From Calonectria ilicicola (lineage: Eukaryota; Ascomycota; Sordariomycetes; Hypocreales; Nectriaceae): a DNA stretch of 64,000 bases. Shown one piece after another: positions 1-13,240 of this stretch; position 1 is the stretch's first letter; each line of letters begins with the position of its first letter. The notes beneath the pieces were generated by a model, which saw only the letters and a program-made list of their open reading frames with translations, ran no database searches and was not told the origin of the DNA. The position numbers were made by a program, and so were the translations under genes. The DNA is taken from NCBI GenBank assembly GCA_020809705.1, contig CP085825.1, positions 3,596,001 to 3,660,000 on the forward strand, read 5' to 3'.

Positions 1-147
1 CCCTTTTCTGCTTCCCCCCAAATGTCAATGTCTCGGTGCTCCTCCGTCGCCTGCATCGCCCTTTTCGCTCTCACATAATATTGCCACACCACCCGGCCCG
101 GTTGCGTAATTCTGCCGGACCAGAGACATGAGGCCGTGGTGCTCGCC

Positions 148-2275
148 ATGCAGTCCCCTAATCATCCCCCGCCACAGTCGCATTCACAGCCGCACCAGTA
201 CCCGCAACCCGGAATCGGACCTCCAGCCCCAGAGCCAACCTCCGCTCCGGGAGGGCCCGCCGTGCCGTCGCTCCCACCTCCGCCTCCGCGAGCTTCGCCA
301 TCGCCACAGCCCGAGTTCACTACCCGGCCCACGTTACCGGATCCCAATGTCACCGCTGATTCTATTGAGGATGCCTATGTCCGTTTCATCTTCTACTGCA
401 ACCCAGCGCTACCCCTCAACTCTGAGACGACCAGTCTGCGCGAGGCCTTCCGCAACCCCCCTCGCAGCGGCGGCAAAAGCTTCAGTACTTTTACCGTCTA
501 TGAGCTCGTCTGCAAGTTCTACGACAAGGAAATCCGAACTTGGACTGAGTTGACCACGAAACTGGGCGTTGAGCCACCGGATCCCTCCAAGGATGAGAGC
601 GCTCAAAAGATCGCCCAGTACGGCGTGCGTTTGAAAGTATGTTCCACACACACACTGAGACAAGCACAGCAGGAGAGGAGGAGAAAGTATCGAGCCCATG
701 CTAACGCTTTAAAAGAAATGGATGAACTCGATGCATGTCAAGGCATTCTTTGAGTATCTCATGAACATACCCAACGACTACTGGACCAAGATTCCCAATG
801 ACCCAAACCCGGTATCTCAAGCCATTCGAGATGGCGTCGCCGTTGAGGATGACATGGCATTACGGGCCCTACTACCGCATATTCGGCCCAAGCGAGGCCG
901 GAAACGCCCCACCGATGAGGATGCTGTCAACTCGCCGGCCCAGCGTACTCACCTTTCGCCTTCAGCCGCCGAGGAGCCCAAGAACAATGGCTCGCAGCTT
1001 CAAGTGCCGCAGGATACCAGAGCACCGCCTACGCCATGGACTCCCGGCGATTCAGTTCAGCAGATGCCTCTCACTCGGTGGCCCCAGTCCGCAATCACGC
1101 CAACCTCGAGAAATTCGTTTTGGGATGATGCCCTTGAGCCTCGATCCGCCGTCACTCCCTCGAAACCTCGCTTAACAGCCCAACGCCGAGGTCCCAAAAA
1201 TGTGTCGTCGGCTTGGCGGCCAGGGGTACCCGATGGTGGCGTCAAGATGAGAGGTCGGCCTCCGATCAACCGGACACCCGTGGATACAGTTCTACCTCCA
1301 TTTCCTTCAGGAACACCGACTGTGGGTCCTGGTGAAGCTCCTACTCCCATATTTCCTATCTCGACGCCACCCACCTCGATACCTAGGGAGAGAGAGGTAC
1401 ATACCTTACCGCATCCAATTCAGGGACCAAGTCCAGTCTCATCCTCACCTGCGCGCTCAACACCACACGATGGGGCCCGTCCACCTCGACCAAGCATATC
1501 TCTTCAAGTACCAGAGCGCCCCACGGGCAGTGTTAGGCTTGCAACCCCTCCTCCCCCACCCGTTGTTGTTATCAACGGTGATAACCACAATCCGCCTATT
1601 ACCTCATATTCAAGACCAGAGCAAGTGAATGGAAGAATGGATTTTACCAAGGTGGCGAAAGAAGTAGCCACGCCAGGGCAAGACTTGCCCCGCCAGCAGA
1701 AGGATATCCCGGCCTTCCATTTCGAAAGGGTCGAGGATCGCACAAATATCGACAACGTTCTGGGGTCCTTAACACGGGCCACTCTCGAAGCAGATTGGCG
1801 TGACGTTGACGGGAATCCAGCCAGCCCACCATCCATGGACGAGGCTGTGGCGCTGGTCAACACGACTATTGAACACATGTACAAGACTGCGACATCACCG
1901 CAGGCCTTTCTTATTCCTTTAGCCGCCATTTCAGGTGGCGGGATGCTTGAGGCATCTACACCACGTATCACTCGGTTGCCTATTCAGGGGGGGCTGGCCT
2001 CGTACCGATGCGACTGGGAATACGGGTTTGGCAGCATTCGGGGCCTGTATACAATGGAACAGCAGGTACCTATATCCATGTTCCGGGACTCGTCTCCCGA
2101 GCGCAGCCCAATGAGCCAAAACGCAGCTGGCAGCGAGCATGAAAAATTATCGACTGGGGAGTGGCAAGAAAAGTATCGTCATTTGTTGGAAGATGTACAA
2201 AAGAAGGATCAGGAGTTATTGGATCTGCGGAGCCAGATGATGAAGTCCCTCAAGGGCAAGTTTCCCAAGAAATGA
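148..2275 (+). CDS. abp2: ARS-binding protein 2 (Abp2) family protein
   Basis: Two exons, 148-636 and 716-2275, joined in frame across a 79 nt intron (donor GTATGT, branch GCTAAC, acceptor AAAAG); predicted 682 aa. The ATG at 148 is chosen because the only in-frame codons just upstream are GTG. Residues about 1-65 are a Pro/Gln-rich disordered tail. Residues about 70-220 carry the conserved Abp2-type block (ADSIEDAYVRFIFYCNP, then YELVCKFYDKEIRTW), which runs across the intron into KAFFEYLMNIPNDYW. The middle is low complexity and Pro/Ser-rich with basic patches, and the last 40 residues look like a short coiled coil (EWQEKYRHLLEDVQKKDQE). The fission yeast namesake binds AT-rich replication origin DNA; the same role here is inferred from family only. 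The left promoter is cut by the window edge, so an upstream non-coding exon cannot be excluded. Confidence 0.85.
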
Positions 2276-5200
2276 TACCAAGGTAGCGTTTGTTATTTGT
2301 CCTGTTGATTCTGCCGTCCATGACAGAGGGCGATTTCCAACCGTTTCTGTTGCAATGTTTAATACGTACCATCGCTTTGGTGCTGGTATGACATTATCCC
2401 GTCGCGGGTTAGAGGGGGGGACATGCTATGGATATGAATGAGAACTCGACATCATGTATGTAAGCGCAGCGGGTTTAGCCAGCAGGGGCAAGTGCCAGTG
2501 GAGTTTATTTGTATTTCGATCAGTTCAAGCCAGCAATTGAAGCGATCGATCATTGTGATTTTTCCAAATATATAGATTATGCTAAATACAACATATCACA
2601 ACCAGAACATCAGTCTCGTTTAGTTTGAGTCAATCAATAACGCCTGAAGTAGTGGGAAGCGAACGGGAGCTTGCCTTGTCTTGGAACGCAATATCCGTGT
2701 CTCGCGAAAGGTGAAAACAATTGGACGTGAATAAAACCAACAATGCGACAAAGGAGAACCCACGGGGGTTGTGCAGATGTCAGCTTGGCCACTTTTCTTG
2801 AGGGAGGGGGGTTCAAGGTGAAAGAGATAAGACGGCTGACAAGATAGGCGGTGGGTGCATGACAAGACTTTTTGTTTTTCAACCAAATCGCAAGCCACTG
2901 TTGACCGCAAGTGCTGCGTTGTCATGCCGAATGTGCAAAATATTACGAAATCGAACTTGAAAAAGTTTGTACTACGTATAATAAAAAGCCGCGTTGCAAC
3001 GCACAGAGTTGCGTTAGCTCACAAGAATACAACATTAGGTGGGCAGTAGTGCGTCCAGGTACCCGCATACTTCTCGAAGTATTCGTCAGGCTCCGGGGGA
3101 GGGGCGGATCGATTAAAAAAAAAAAAAAAGTAGAGACTGCCAGGCCTGCGGCAAGGCAGTGTGATTGTGATTTGTGGGGGACAGGTTTGTGGTTGGACGC
3201 GTCGAGAGAAATCTGGAGAAGAGCAGCCATGAGGCGTCTGGGGAAGCTCTTCTGCGCTGGACGGCTGTGGGGAAGCTATTTTGCGGAGGCACCCAGTCAA
3301 CGGGGCAAGAATTCTGCTGCCTATGCTCGAGGTGTGCCCGACGGGGAACTCGGCTTCTCACCCAGCCCGCGCCAGTTCTTTCTTTTGCTCAACGGGTTAC
3401 TTCTATGCATGGCCTGGCTCCGCTGTGGAGCATCTTAAAAAAAAATGAACATAAGGAAAAAAAGTAAGCGAAAAGGTCTCCTGCATCAATTTGAGTCAGT
3501 ATGAGAGCCGCTGCAGCAACTCGCATACAAGCTGACAAGTTGTTGGCCAATGTAAATCACCCAAGTCACGTGTATCGGGGAACTCCTTCAGCTGATGGGA
3601 CGACACCATGGTCACTGGGAAGTATGTTTCATTCATCCGGACTGCCAAGGCTCAACATGTACACCGCGTGCGCCACTCAGGCTGACCAGCATCTGAGCGC
3701 TCGCCCACATGTGCGACGCAGGAATTGGCATGGAACATGACTGACCAGTGAGTATCGAGTGTATTCTCCTCACAAGCCACCGGGTGGAGGCGGCACACAG
3801 CCTGACAAACGTGTTCTCTCTGGGTTGCTCTCACCTGCTGGCACACTGATACCTCACATCCCACACACGGCACAGCACGTACATACATACCTACATACGG
3901 ATTTCCTGTTTCTGATTCCCACCTAATGCTAGCGAGATGATTTCCATGTGATGCTGCATCCCAGCGATATTCAAGGGATTGCTGGCACCAAAAGAGGATT
4001 AGGAGGAGACGAAGGATCACTGGCGTGGATTTCGGTGGAATCAGCCGTGCCTGCACTGCAGATCACCGCCAACCAAGATTGTCTTCTGAAATTGAGGGAC
4101 ACAGGCTTTCGTCAATTGAGTAGACAAACTGCAGGCCACCCCGGTGGCTGTAAAACGTACTGTGCGGGTGTAGCCCGGCAGCCAGCCCAGGTCTCGCGTG
4201 ACCCGAATGACGCCGGCATTGAAAGGTGTTGTCGTAATCACAGCTGTCGTACTCACATCTGGCCCAGCAATCACATCTCAGCATGCGGCACAGATCAACA
4301 ACAAAAAAAAATAAAAATAAAAATAAAAAAGCAAAGGTCATATAGCAAAGTGATGATAGGTGTCGGTCGGGTAAAGTTTGCCGGTCGGGCGACGCCTTTG
4401 GAGAAATCGGGTCTCGCTGCTCCTTACACTTCTGCCGCCAACGTCTTTTACAACGGGGGAACTAGCGATGAGCGTTGTGTCTCACAATTCCAAGACAATA
4501 CCGCTGTGTGTTCTGCCGTCAGAACCTCTCGGTTAGAGCCAAGCTAAAGTAAAATAAAAAATGTTAATGCTTCAAACCCCCAACATGACCCCCAAACCAA
4601 CTGTGCCGTGGTGTCGGGAACGAGGGAGGGGCACACTGTGGCCCGGCCCTCCTGACGCGGGATAACTGAGATAATTGGCAGCTTGGATTGTTGATTGGCT
4701 CAAGGCTGAGACCTGATTGAGAGCAAAGCGTGTTCAAGAGGTGTTCTGCAGAGATTACCGTGAGCTTAAGCGCCGCAATAAAGTTCCCTCGTCCATGCGG
4801 CGACAGATCAAGTATCACTTTTTGACAGGGTGCATCGGTCGTCATCTGGTTTACCATTCTTGTCAGCATCGAGCCGATCACAGATTGAATAGGAAGAGAG
4901 AGTTTTCCGGGCGGAGACGCCTGCAGCACATCCATGAGGAAAGGCGATCAGATCAAGAGACCAGGTTTCCCACAATGGTCCACCTCAGGTACTGGATTCA
5001 TAGAGGCAGCTGGATTCAATGCAAAGAGTTTATCAGCTGTCGGACATCCGAGACCATCAAGCAGGGAAGCCGTGTATGTATGTGTGGGAGGGAATTGTCT
5101 TGGATGTTGGGGCTGAGAAGCACAGGTGAAATTGGCAGTTAACCAGAGACAAAATGTTCAGTCTAGTGGAGTCTTTGGATGCAACCCGTCGATCTTGGAC

Positions 5201-5499
5201 AGGGGATGAAGGACGTGCATTGGATTTTTTAGGAAAATATGGACAAGCATCAGAGGCGCACTCGGTAAGAGTGCAGATGGACTTGGACAGCCGTAGGCAA
5301 ACCGCGTGGAAATGCAAGATCAAAAAGAGAGCGTCTCTATGACCTTTCCCAGTTGGTGCAGTACGGAGGATTGACCGCATTGTGGAGATGGCGCTTTTCG
5401 CGGACGGGGATCCCATGTGCTAGCACCAGTCAAGTCCTGGGGTACTCCGTACATGGCGTGCATTATCCCATTTGACGGTGGGCCGGGGGAAAGACTGAC
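2276..5499. other. Gene-free stretch between abp2 and the transporter leader
   Basis: No ORF here has a recognisable domain or plausible splicing. It begins with the abp2 3' UTR and holds an A15 run (3115-3129), short AT-rich patches such as repeated AAAAAT units near 4301-4330, and otherwise unremarkable sequence. The longest open frames (about 140-200 codons, for example 3948-4547 and 4717-5142) have Cys/Arg/His-rich composition typical of chance frames. Confidence 0.6.
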
Positions 5500-5756
5500 G
5501 GCAGCAAACCTGCAGCTTGGTAGCGCAACTTAATTGTCTGATGCCACCCATAGCCACAGAGCCGGGCGCGCACCCCCAGGCTTTTCTGCCCGAGCCCGCC
5601 TGTCTCCTCTCCTCTTCCAGCGAGCGAGCGTTTTATCCTGTGTCGTTTTTTCCTCCTACTTGCTTGCTTGTTTGCTCATCTACCTACCCCAATAAAGCAC
5701 ACCCATAAAGCACACACCCATGCCATGCCATGCCCCCGAGAAGCCACAGGCCAAGG

Positions 5757-5775
5757 CACACACACACACACACAC
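5757..5775. repeat. (CA)n microsatellite
   Basis: An uninterrupted CA dinucleotide tract of about nine units in the transporter upstream region. Confidence 0.9.
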
Positions 5776-6297
5776 ATTCTCGTCCATGCAGCTGCACTAG
5801 CAGAGCAGCCGTGCCACAGTCACCCAACTACCAGCTCCTCGCTCCTCTCCCGTCGGGCTAGTACAAATACCTCGTGAGCCCATCCCGGCCCCCGGCCTTC
5901 CATGGTTGTTCTCGCGGTCTAGCGGCACTCCTGTCTGTCCCCGCTGCCGGTCTTGACCTCCACCCCCAGTTTTCATCTGCGACCGCACCTTGATTTCCTT
6001 GACAACACCCATCCGCGACCAGCAACGAGCCTCTTCCCCAGCCGCGACCGCTCTGTTCAAAAGCAAGCAATCGTCCATTCCGCTTAGAAATTCAACATTG
6101 GTACCAATCCAGACCAGGAATCGCTCTTATTTCCCCCATCTAGCACACGAACCTTGTGCTTCTCCCTCCCGCTCCCGTTCCCGCTTACGCTTTCCTTCCG
6201 CGCTTCGCCCGCATCTAACATCCACCTCCGCCTCTCTCAACTTTTAGTTCCCCACCTGTATACACAACGACCGACCCGCCTTCGGCCTTAACCGTTG

Positions 6298-6369
6298 ATG
6301 TCTCACTACACCCAAGACGATACAACTAGGAATCATATTCACTCAGGAGCTTCATCAGCGGCATTCTAG
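6298..6369 (+). promoter_or_regulatory. Upstream ORF in the transporter leader
   Basis: ATG at 6298 opens a 23-codon frame (start MSHYTQDDTTRNH) closed by TAG at 6367-6369, 74 nt before the main ATG at 6444. It does not overlap the main ORF. If it lies in the mRNA it would be met first by scanning ribosomes and could damp translation; whether it is transcribed is not shown by the sequence. Confidence 0.4.
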
Positions 6370-6443
6370 GGCCAAGGGCCCTCTGCCTTTTGGGGCACCC
6401 CGCCTCTTCCCCTCTCGGGTCCTGAGCCCCAATCGCCACCATC

Positions 6444-8661
6444 ATGCCGTCCAATTTGTACACTCACCAAACGCACGATGAGGTTGAAACGTATGTTGCC
6501 TACAGTCATGTCTAATCTCGCCAAATCTCAGCCATCGCAAGCATCATACTGACTCCGTTTTCTCATCCCAGCGTCTCTACCTCCCCGCACAGCTATCCCA
6601 TCGAGCGTGCCCGACGTACTTCAGAAGCATATGTCAACCTCAGCGCAAATGTTGAAGCCAAGTAAATATTCCCCAACCACCACTCTATATTTATCTTATC
6701 TTGAGTCCACAGCTAACAGACGATGAAAGGATCAAGAACCCTCTGCTGGGTATCCCACGAGGCAGGTTGATGTCCCAAGTCGACGATTTCTGCCGAGAAA
6801 AGGGTCTCAATGAATATCGTTATATCATTAGAAAAGGGGCCTTGATTGCTCAAGATCCGACTGGTTACGAGGATATTGATGGGGATGAAAAACTCGACGA
6901 GGAAGAGATTGAGGCCCTTCGGGATGAGGTTCTTCACAAGTGGCGCGTTCCCATAGTACTCTACCTTACCATCGCCACATGCTCAATAGGTGCCGCTGTT
7001 CAAGGATGGGATCAGACTGGTTCCAATGGTGCCAACCTCGATTTCCCCAAGGCATATGGCATCGCCAGCACCAGTATTCACGACAAGCTTCTTGTCGGCC
7101 TTGTCAACGCTGCCCCATATATCGGTACCGCCCTCTTCGGCTGCTGGCTATCCGATCCTTTGAACCATCGTTTTGGCCGTCGCGGGACCATCTTCTTTTC
7201 TGCCAACTTTTGCCTCTGGCCTGTAATCGGAAGTGCCTTCTGCAACAATTGGATGCAACTTTTGATGTGTCGGTTGCTCCTCGGTATTGGCATGGGCACC
7301 AAAGCGTCTACAGGTAAGTTACTTGCATTATGTTACATATTTGTCACGTTGAAAGCAATCCGAGCTGACTCTATCCGAAAACAGTTCCAATTTTCGCCGC
7401 CGAAAACTCCCCGGCTCCTATTCGAGGCGCTCTCGTTATGAGTTGGCAGATGTGGACTGCCTTTGGTATTTTCTTAGGCACTTGCGCAAACTTGGCCGTG
7501 ACAAAGATCGGAAGTGAGGCCTGGCGGTACCAACTCGGATCAGCATTCATCCCAGCGGTGCCTTTGGTTATTCTCATTTATTTTTGTCCTGAGTCGCCTC
7601 GATGGTATATGAAAAAAAATCGATACCTCGATGCAATGAAGTCCTTGTTGCGCCTTCGCAACCATGCAGTCCAAGCTGGTCGCGACCTCTACTATATCCA
7701 TGCACAGCTCGAGCTGGAATATGAGTTTGTCGAATCGTTCAGCAAGGGAAGTTATCTCAACCGCTTCATCGAACTATTTAGGATTCCTCGAGTTCGCCGT
7801 GCTACCCTCGCCTCATTCATCGTCATGATCGCACAGCAGATGTGCGGCATCAACATTATCGCCTTCTATTCCACGACAGTATTTGTGGACTCGGGTGCCA
7901 ATGCTCACCAGGCTCTCTTAGCATCATTAGGCTTTGGTCTGGTCAACTTCATCTTTGCGTGGCCCGCCATCTGGACCATTGACACATTTGGACGACGATC
8001 TCTGCTCCTTTTCACCTTTCCTCAGATGGCATGGACACTTCTCGCGGCTGGACTCTGTACCTTGATTAAGGGTGATGGGGGCGCACACTTGGGACTGGTA
8101 GCCTTTTTTGTGTACTTGTTCGCTGCGTTCTATTCGCCTGGCGAGGGTCCTGTGCCGTTTACCTATTCGGCCGAGGTCTTCCCTCTCTCTCATCGTGAAG
8201 TTGGTATGGCTTTTGCGGTTGCCACTTGTCTTTTTTGGGCCGCAGTACTTTCCATCACATTTCCACTGATGCTGACACGTGTGGGCGTACTGGGCTCTTT
8301 TATTCTCTACGCGGGCTTTAACGTTTTGGCGTTCATCATGATATTTTTATGTCTTCCTGAAACGAAACAGCGCACTCTGGAGGAGCTGGACTATATCTTT
8401 GCTGTACCAACTCGTGTTTTCATGAAGTATCAGGTAACCAAGGCACTGCCCTGGTGGATCAAGAGATGGGTACTTTTTCAGCGCGACGCCGCCTTGGAAC
8501 CTCTATATCAACTTGATATCGGGGACCATGACGATAATCATAGTAGTGACGGAGGTTACGAAAATGATAAGGTTAAGGTAGAGTTGAAGGATACGTTGGG
8601 ATTCTCATCAGGTGTTGAAGGGGTCGAAATTCCTGCGCGGGTAGCTCATCCCACCCTTTGA
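6444..8661 (+). CDS. MFS sugar transporter (SP family)
   Basis: Four exons: 6444-6490, 6572-6661, 6730-7313, 7385-8661, giving 665 aa. Exon 3 was set at 6730 because that acceptor (GAAAG) keeps frame and yields the family N-terminal string [12 protein letters not shown]; the nearer CAG acceptors run into stops. Landmarks of proton-coupled sugar porters follow in order: the [11 protein letters not shown] loop, NHRFGRRGT after TM2, [16 protein letters not shown] across intron 3, [33 protein letters not shown], and the closing [16 protein letters not shown]. About 12 hydrophobic segments are present. The roughly 150-residue cytosolic N-terminus with a [10 protein letters not shown] block is typical of one fungal subfamily whose members import sugars or polyols; the substrate cannot be told. 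The C-terminus is an acidic tail. A 23-codon uORF lies in the leader. Confidence 0.92.
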
Positions 8662-11600
8662 GCGTTGCTTTACCACTTGACATGCACAAGCGATTGATTT
8701 GATCATGTTTTTTTTTATCTTGTTTTTGGCTATGATACCCCTGAATGGAAATGAACAGGCGAAAATGGTTGAGTTTGGAATTGGGTCTACATATTACCGC
8801 AGATACAGTGCCACTTTTGTATCAATAACTAGGAATGTACGTGGAATTGACGTCATTAGCAATTTTCATGACCCATATAATCGCTCACGCAAACAAATTC
8901 CCCGTTGACTTGATGTAATTTAAGATGAATGGGGGCGATCATGTCTTGGGCTAGAACTGCGGGACTACGGGACGGCCAGATCTTGGTATGACGTCGTGTA
9001 AGTGGAGATGTCATTCAGAAAACCTATTAGCCGCCGTGCTAAACAGCAACTTCCTCATTTTGACGAACTGTGGCTACCTGAGTTGGCAATTGAGGCCGGC
9101 CCAAGTAGAGAGGTAAAAAAGGCCGCCGGACATGGTACCAAAAACTGGCCCACTTGGTATTGATGCGTACACACACGCGTTAAGGTCGTTGAGCACAAAA
9201 TGACTAGTCTGTCCAGCGAGTCAATCATTGACTTTTCGGCTACCCTGGAGCATTTACAAAGTTTGTTAGTGGGAGGGTCGTCATTTTTTGCTACGCGCGC
9301 GCCAACCAGCTCTTTTTTTGGCTGGCAAAATACGAGAAGATGGTCATTGCGTGGGAGACCTTGGCGATCGATCATCTATTATCGATTGCAACCCCCTCCC
9401 GCCTTAAGCGGAGCCTGAGTGTCCAGCTGCGGAGTCAGGCGTGATCGATCAGCGTTGGTGAAAGCAGTTGTTGATCGACACGTCAGTGCGATCGACGACG
9501 GAGCTGGGGAAAAAAAAGACGTGCATAAGACGCCGATGAATTCTCGAGTAGCGCGGCTAGGAGAAGCCGAGGGCGCAGGCAGTAAAAGAGAGAGGGTGTG
9601 AGGGGGAAAAAACAAATACCTTTAGCCCATGAGAAATCTAGAGTGCGATATTATTTTGTGGCATGAGGCGGAGTATAAACTTCGGCTCAAACATGGTAGA
9701 CGGGACGAGACGAGAACGGGTCAAATTCTGGAATCGGGGAATTCCATCGCAAACTTCCAGGCCTGTCTGTGGGCGTTATTCGTCCGTGGCCAACTACGGC
9801 TCCTAGCTTCCCGGGTTCCCCAGGACTGCTCAAGGTGGGTTCTGGGGCCAGACGCACATGAGGTCTCTCTCCATTGTCCACAGGATGGATCTTGTCATGG
9901 AAATACCTGCCAATGCAGAGAGACTAGAAGATGCCAAGAAGGGAGAGCCTGGCGGCCGGTCCTGGAGCGTTCCGTGGTTTCATGACAACGGGGCTGCTTT
10001 GTTTCTAGGCCTGTAATAATTCGTCGAGGGGAACGGGATTGGCCCATTGCATCCTGCGTATGAACTGTCTGGTCGGCCCCTGCATCCCCAGCCCTTTAGT
10101 CTGTAGCTCTTGGCAGCACAGCCATACCACCGTGCCATCGGCTACTGCGCCCGTCATGAAAGGAGAAGCCTGCAAGCGTTCCATCCTGGCGTCTGTGCCA
10201 TTGACCAAAATCTCATATGAGTGCGACACACTATCCCACATTTCGATGGGAGCGGATGATTGAATTTTTTGATGGAGTCACAATGTAATATACAAATGCA
10301 GCTGCAGGGGCTCTTGCTCTGCATGGCGTTTTTTTTCTTCTCTCCCTCTCCTTTACTGTCTGTCGGTGGACGCCGCTCCAGTGGCAACTCGCCTTGGTTA
10401 AGCGAAGTGTTACTGTACCACCGAGCTGGAAGGGAAGACCATGTGTGCAGACATGTAGGATTCATCAATCACATACGCGGCCAACATAAAAACACGCTTA
10501 ATGATAAGAGAGACCCATCGCATGACGGGATGTTTGGCCGTCTGCGGAATGGACTCACGGCGACCGGCACGACGGCCAAGTGAATTACGGCGTTGGTGGA
10601 CTGGAGGCGCAACGTCATTGGAACGGAGACGGGCCATGACGGGACATGACGGCGGCGCCGGGTTCCCCCATTTGCTCCTCCAGAGGCGTCAGTCAAACAC
10701 GGAGCGGCGTCAGCAGAAAAGGGACGAACGGGGGCTTGGCGGTTGCGCGGCAGAGGAGTAAGCTTGATGTGGCGTTAACGCTAGGGCCGAACATTTCGTA
10801 CAGTGAGAGTTCGTTTGACGAAGGAGAAGAGAGAATGGCGTCGTCGTAATTGTGCCTACGCTAAAAGACGAAACAACCGAGGCTTGCAACGTGCCTGTAA
10901 AAGCAAATATGATTGTTTTATTGTTGGTTTGCTAACCTGTCTTGGGTTGTTGGGTGTTGCAGCCCTTTTTTTGCGCATCACACCTGAACACAATGACGCG
11001 GGGGGAATGGATCAGGAGCACTACATAGGGTCACACGCAGGAGCAACAAACAACAACGGGGGGCCGTGGTTGAGCAACTCGATAGTCTTGTAATAATCAT
11101 GCGGCGTGACACTCGCTTGGCACCTTGGATGGCCAAGTTTAGATGGCCTCGGCCCATGGCAGGCAAGGCAAAGGCCAAAATTTGGTCCATGGGCTCTCGA
11201 TGGACGGTTGGACCGATGGACAAGCGAGATGGGGACCACCCGAGATCACAACGTGCCAATCCCTTCCATGATAGGGAACGGTACGATATTCAAGATGGGC
11301 CAGAAAGCGGAAGAAAGAGGTTGATCGTTGAGTGAGCGTGTGTGTGTCTCTCTCTTGGTTGGTACCAGTGTGGAGGCTATGGAGACTGGGACCAAAAGGG
11401 AGGCCCTAATGATTAGCAACCAGGATGGAAGCGATGGATCTCGTGTTATGAGATCCAATTTTTTCTTTTCATTCTCGCTCTGCCTTATTTTTTTTTCTTC
11501 TTCTCGCGTGAAGCATGGTTGGTATTCGCATGGCTGACCCTCTTTTTTTTCTGCCATTGCTCCCCTGTACTCCGCAATGGTGGTGGGTAGTCGGAGCGAG

Positions 11601-12479
11601 CAAGGCGCATTCGGTGCGCTTGACCGTGCCAATAGCTACTGTGTATAACTTGCATTAGAGCGTGAGATGGTGTCCATGCACGGCAATCTCCTCGAATGAG
11701 TTCAATATGCATCCGTTGTGTGTTTCTTTCAGCGGTATCCGTACCTGCGTGCCTAACGCGAGCTTGGCTTGAGGAAGGGATCCATGGTCTTGTCAGTCAG
11801 CCATCCCATCTGTCCACATGCAAGTAGCAATCGGCAGATGGCCGACGTCGCCAGAGAACGGCCACTGTCCCGATCGGGCGATGTGAAACACAGCAGAGGC
11901 ATCCGGGCTAGAGAGGGTTTAATACCGGAGCGCGAGCCCCAGGGCCTTGGAGGGCCGTCCGGCGCTGTCAGTGGCTGTCACACGGGCTCGGGGGCGACGC
12001 CTCCCCCTGGCGGCGTGCTGCAGGGCTAAGTCTTGGGGGAGCACGAAAGTGTCTTGGGAGTTGGGTTGGTGGAGCCCCTGGCTAGGCCTTGTCGCGGATC
12101 CCTCCCTCAGCTGCAGGTGGGCCCTGAAAGAGACCAAAGCAAAAAAAAAAAAACAAGAGAAAAAAAATAGACGGTGAACGAAGCTGTGACTGGCTGGGCT
12201 GACGTTATTGCGAACCAGAGCTCCTTGCCCCTGCTCCACGGGTGCCCCACGCAGGAGACCCGCTTGGGGCGACTTTTGGGGGGGAGCCCTGTGAGGGCGG
12301 TCCCTTGGCTTTGCGACGGCGCCGGTGCAGCCTATACGTACCCCGACAATCGCTGCCCCTTTCCAGTGCCTTCATCGTAAACGGTACCTGCTAGGCTGGA
12401 CCAGGCCGGCATCCTACCCGTTGCTCGCACCGCTGGAGCTCGTACCGGTACCTGCGCCGTACCGCGCCCGCCGCCTGGT
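8662..12479. other. Gene-free stretch between transporter and MscS channel
   Basis: No recognisable coding, tRNA or rRNA sequence. It holds short homopolymer runs (for example A12 near 12141), GATCGATC-like repeats around 9365-9490 and GC-rich islands near 11980-12120. Open frames of 60-128 codons show no domain and often overlap on both strands. It is best read as the 3' region of the transporter plus the distal upstream region of the channel gene. Confidence 0.6.
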
Positions 12480-13240
12480 CTGGTTCGTACAGCCCCATGC
12501 CATGTCCATCAACGACACGACTCACCAACCTCATCTTCCTTCACGCACACCCGGCAAGCACATCTTCCCCCCGGAAATCTCTGTTGCGTTTCCTACACTC
12601 GTTTCTGTTTCCTTTTTCTCTTCAGGTTTTCCCCACCACGTTCGTTCCGACATCTAAAACCATCTCCCTCCCCTCTTCCCCCTTCTTTGGCCTCTTCCCG
12701 TTAGCTTGGGAGTCTCTCGTTTTCTCTTACTTCCAACGTCCTTTGACCCGTCCCCGGAGCTTTCCACCCCAGAGCTTCGTTTGGAAAGGCTGTTGGAGAT
12801 CCCACCCTCGTTCTTTGTCCTGGGGGAAAAACCAGAAGAAGCTCTTTATATTGCATTTCATTTTTTTTTCCTTTGACCGTCAATCTGTCACGCATTGGGT
12901 TTAAGAATCCACACCCGCCTGGTGCGAACCTATTGCTCCGAAACCTCCCAAATCGCCTTACACCAGCTTCATCAGGACGGATTTGACATTCGCCTGAACA
13001 CTACCGTGTCCCTAGTTCATTACCTCTGACGCTGCGGGTTTCGTTATCCACATTCAGACCCAGCTCTGCAGCTCAATTCCTAATTTCCTCATCGAGTCTC
13101 CACGTTGGCACAGGACACTGCGACCGGGCCTGATCTGCGATTTCTCCAACACACCTGGCCAACCGCCACCACCCTCCTACCCCCCCGGCCTACCTGCATC
13201 TGATACCCTGGTGGAGGTCAGATAACTTTCATATATCACC
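12480..13240 (+). promoter_or_regulatory. Pyrimidine-rich leader/promoter of the MscS channel gene
   Basis: A roughly 750 bp block is dominated on the + strand by CT-rich tracts (CCTCTTCCCC, CTTCCAACG, CACCACCC) and ends in ATATCACC just before the ATG at 13241, a good fungal start context. Most of it is probably 5' UTR; no leader intron could be placed with confidence. Confidence 0.5.

Larger units (their letters stand above)
5500..6443 (+). promoter_or_regulatory. Pyrimidine-rich promoter/leader of the sugar transporter
   Basis: About 900 bp upstream of the transporter ATG become strongly C/T-rich on the + strand, with many CCTCC, CTCTC and TCCC tracts, the usual look of promoter and long 5' UTR DNA in filamentous fungi. 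A (CA)n tract lies at 5757-5775. No clear TATA box is visible, so the transcription start cannot be placed. Confidence 0.5.
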
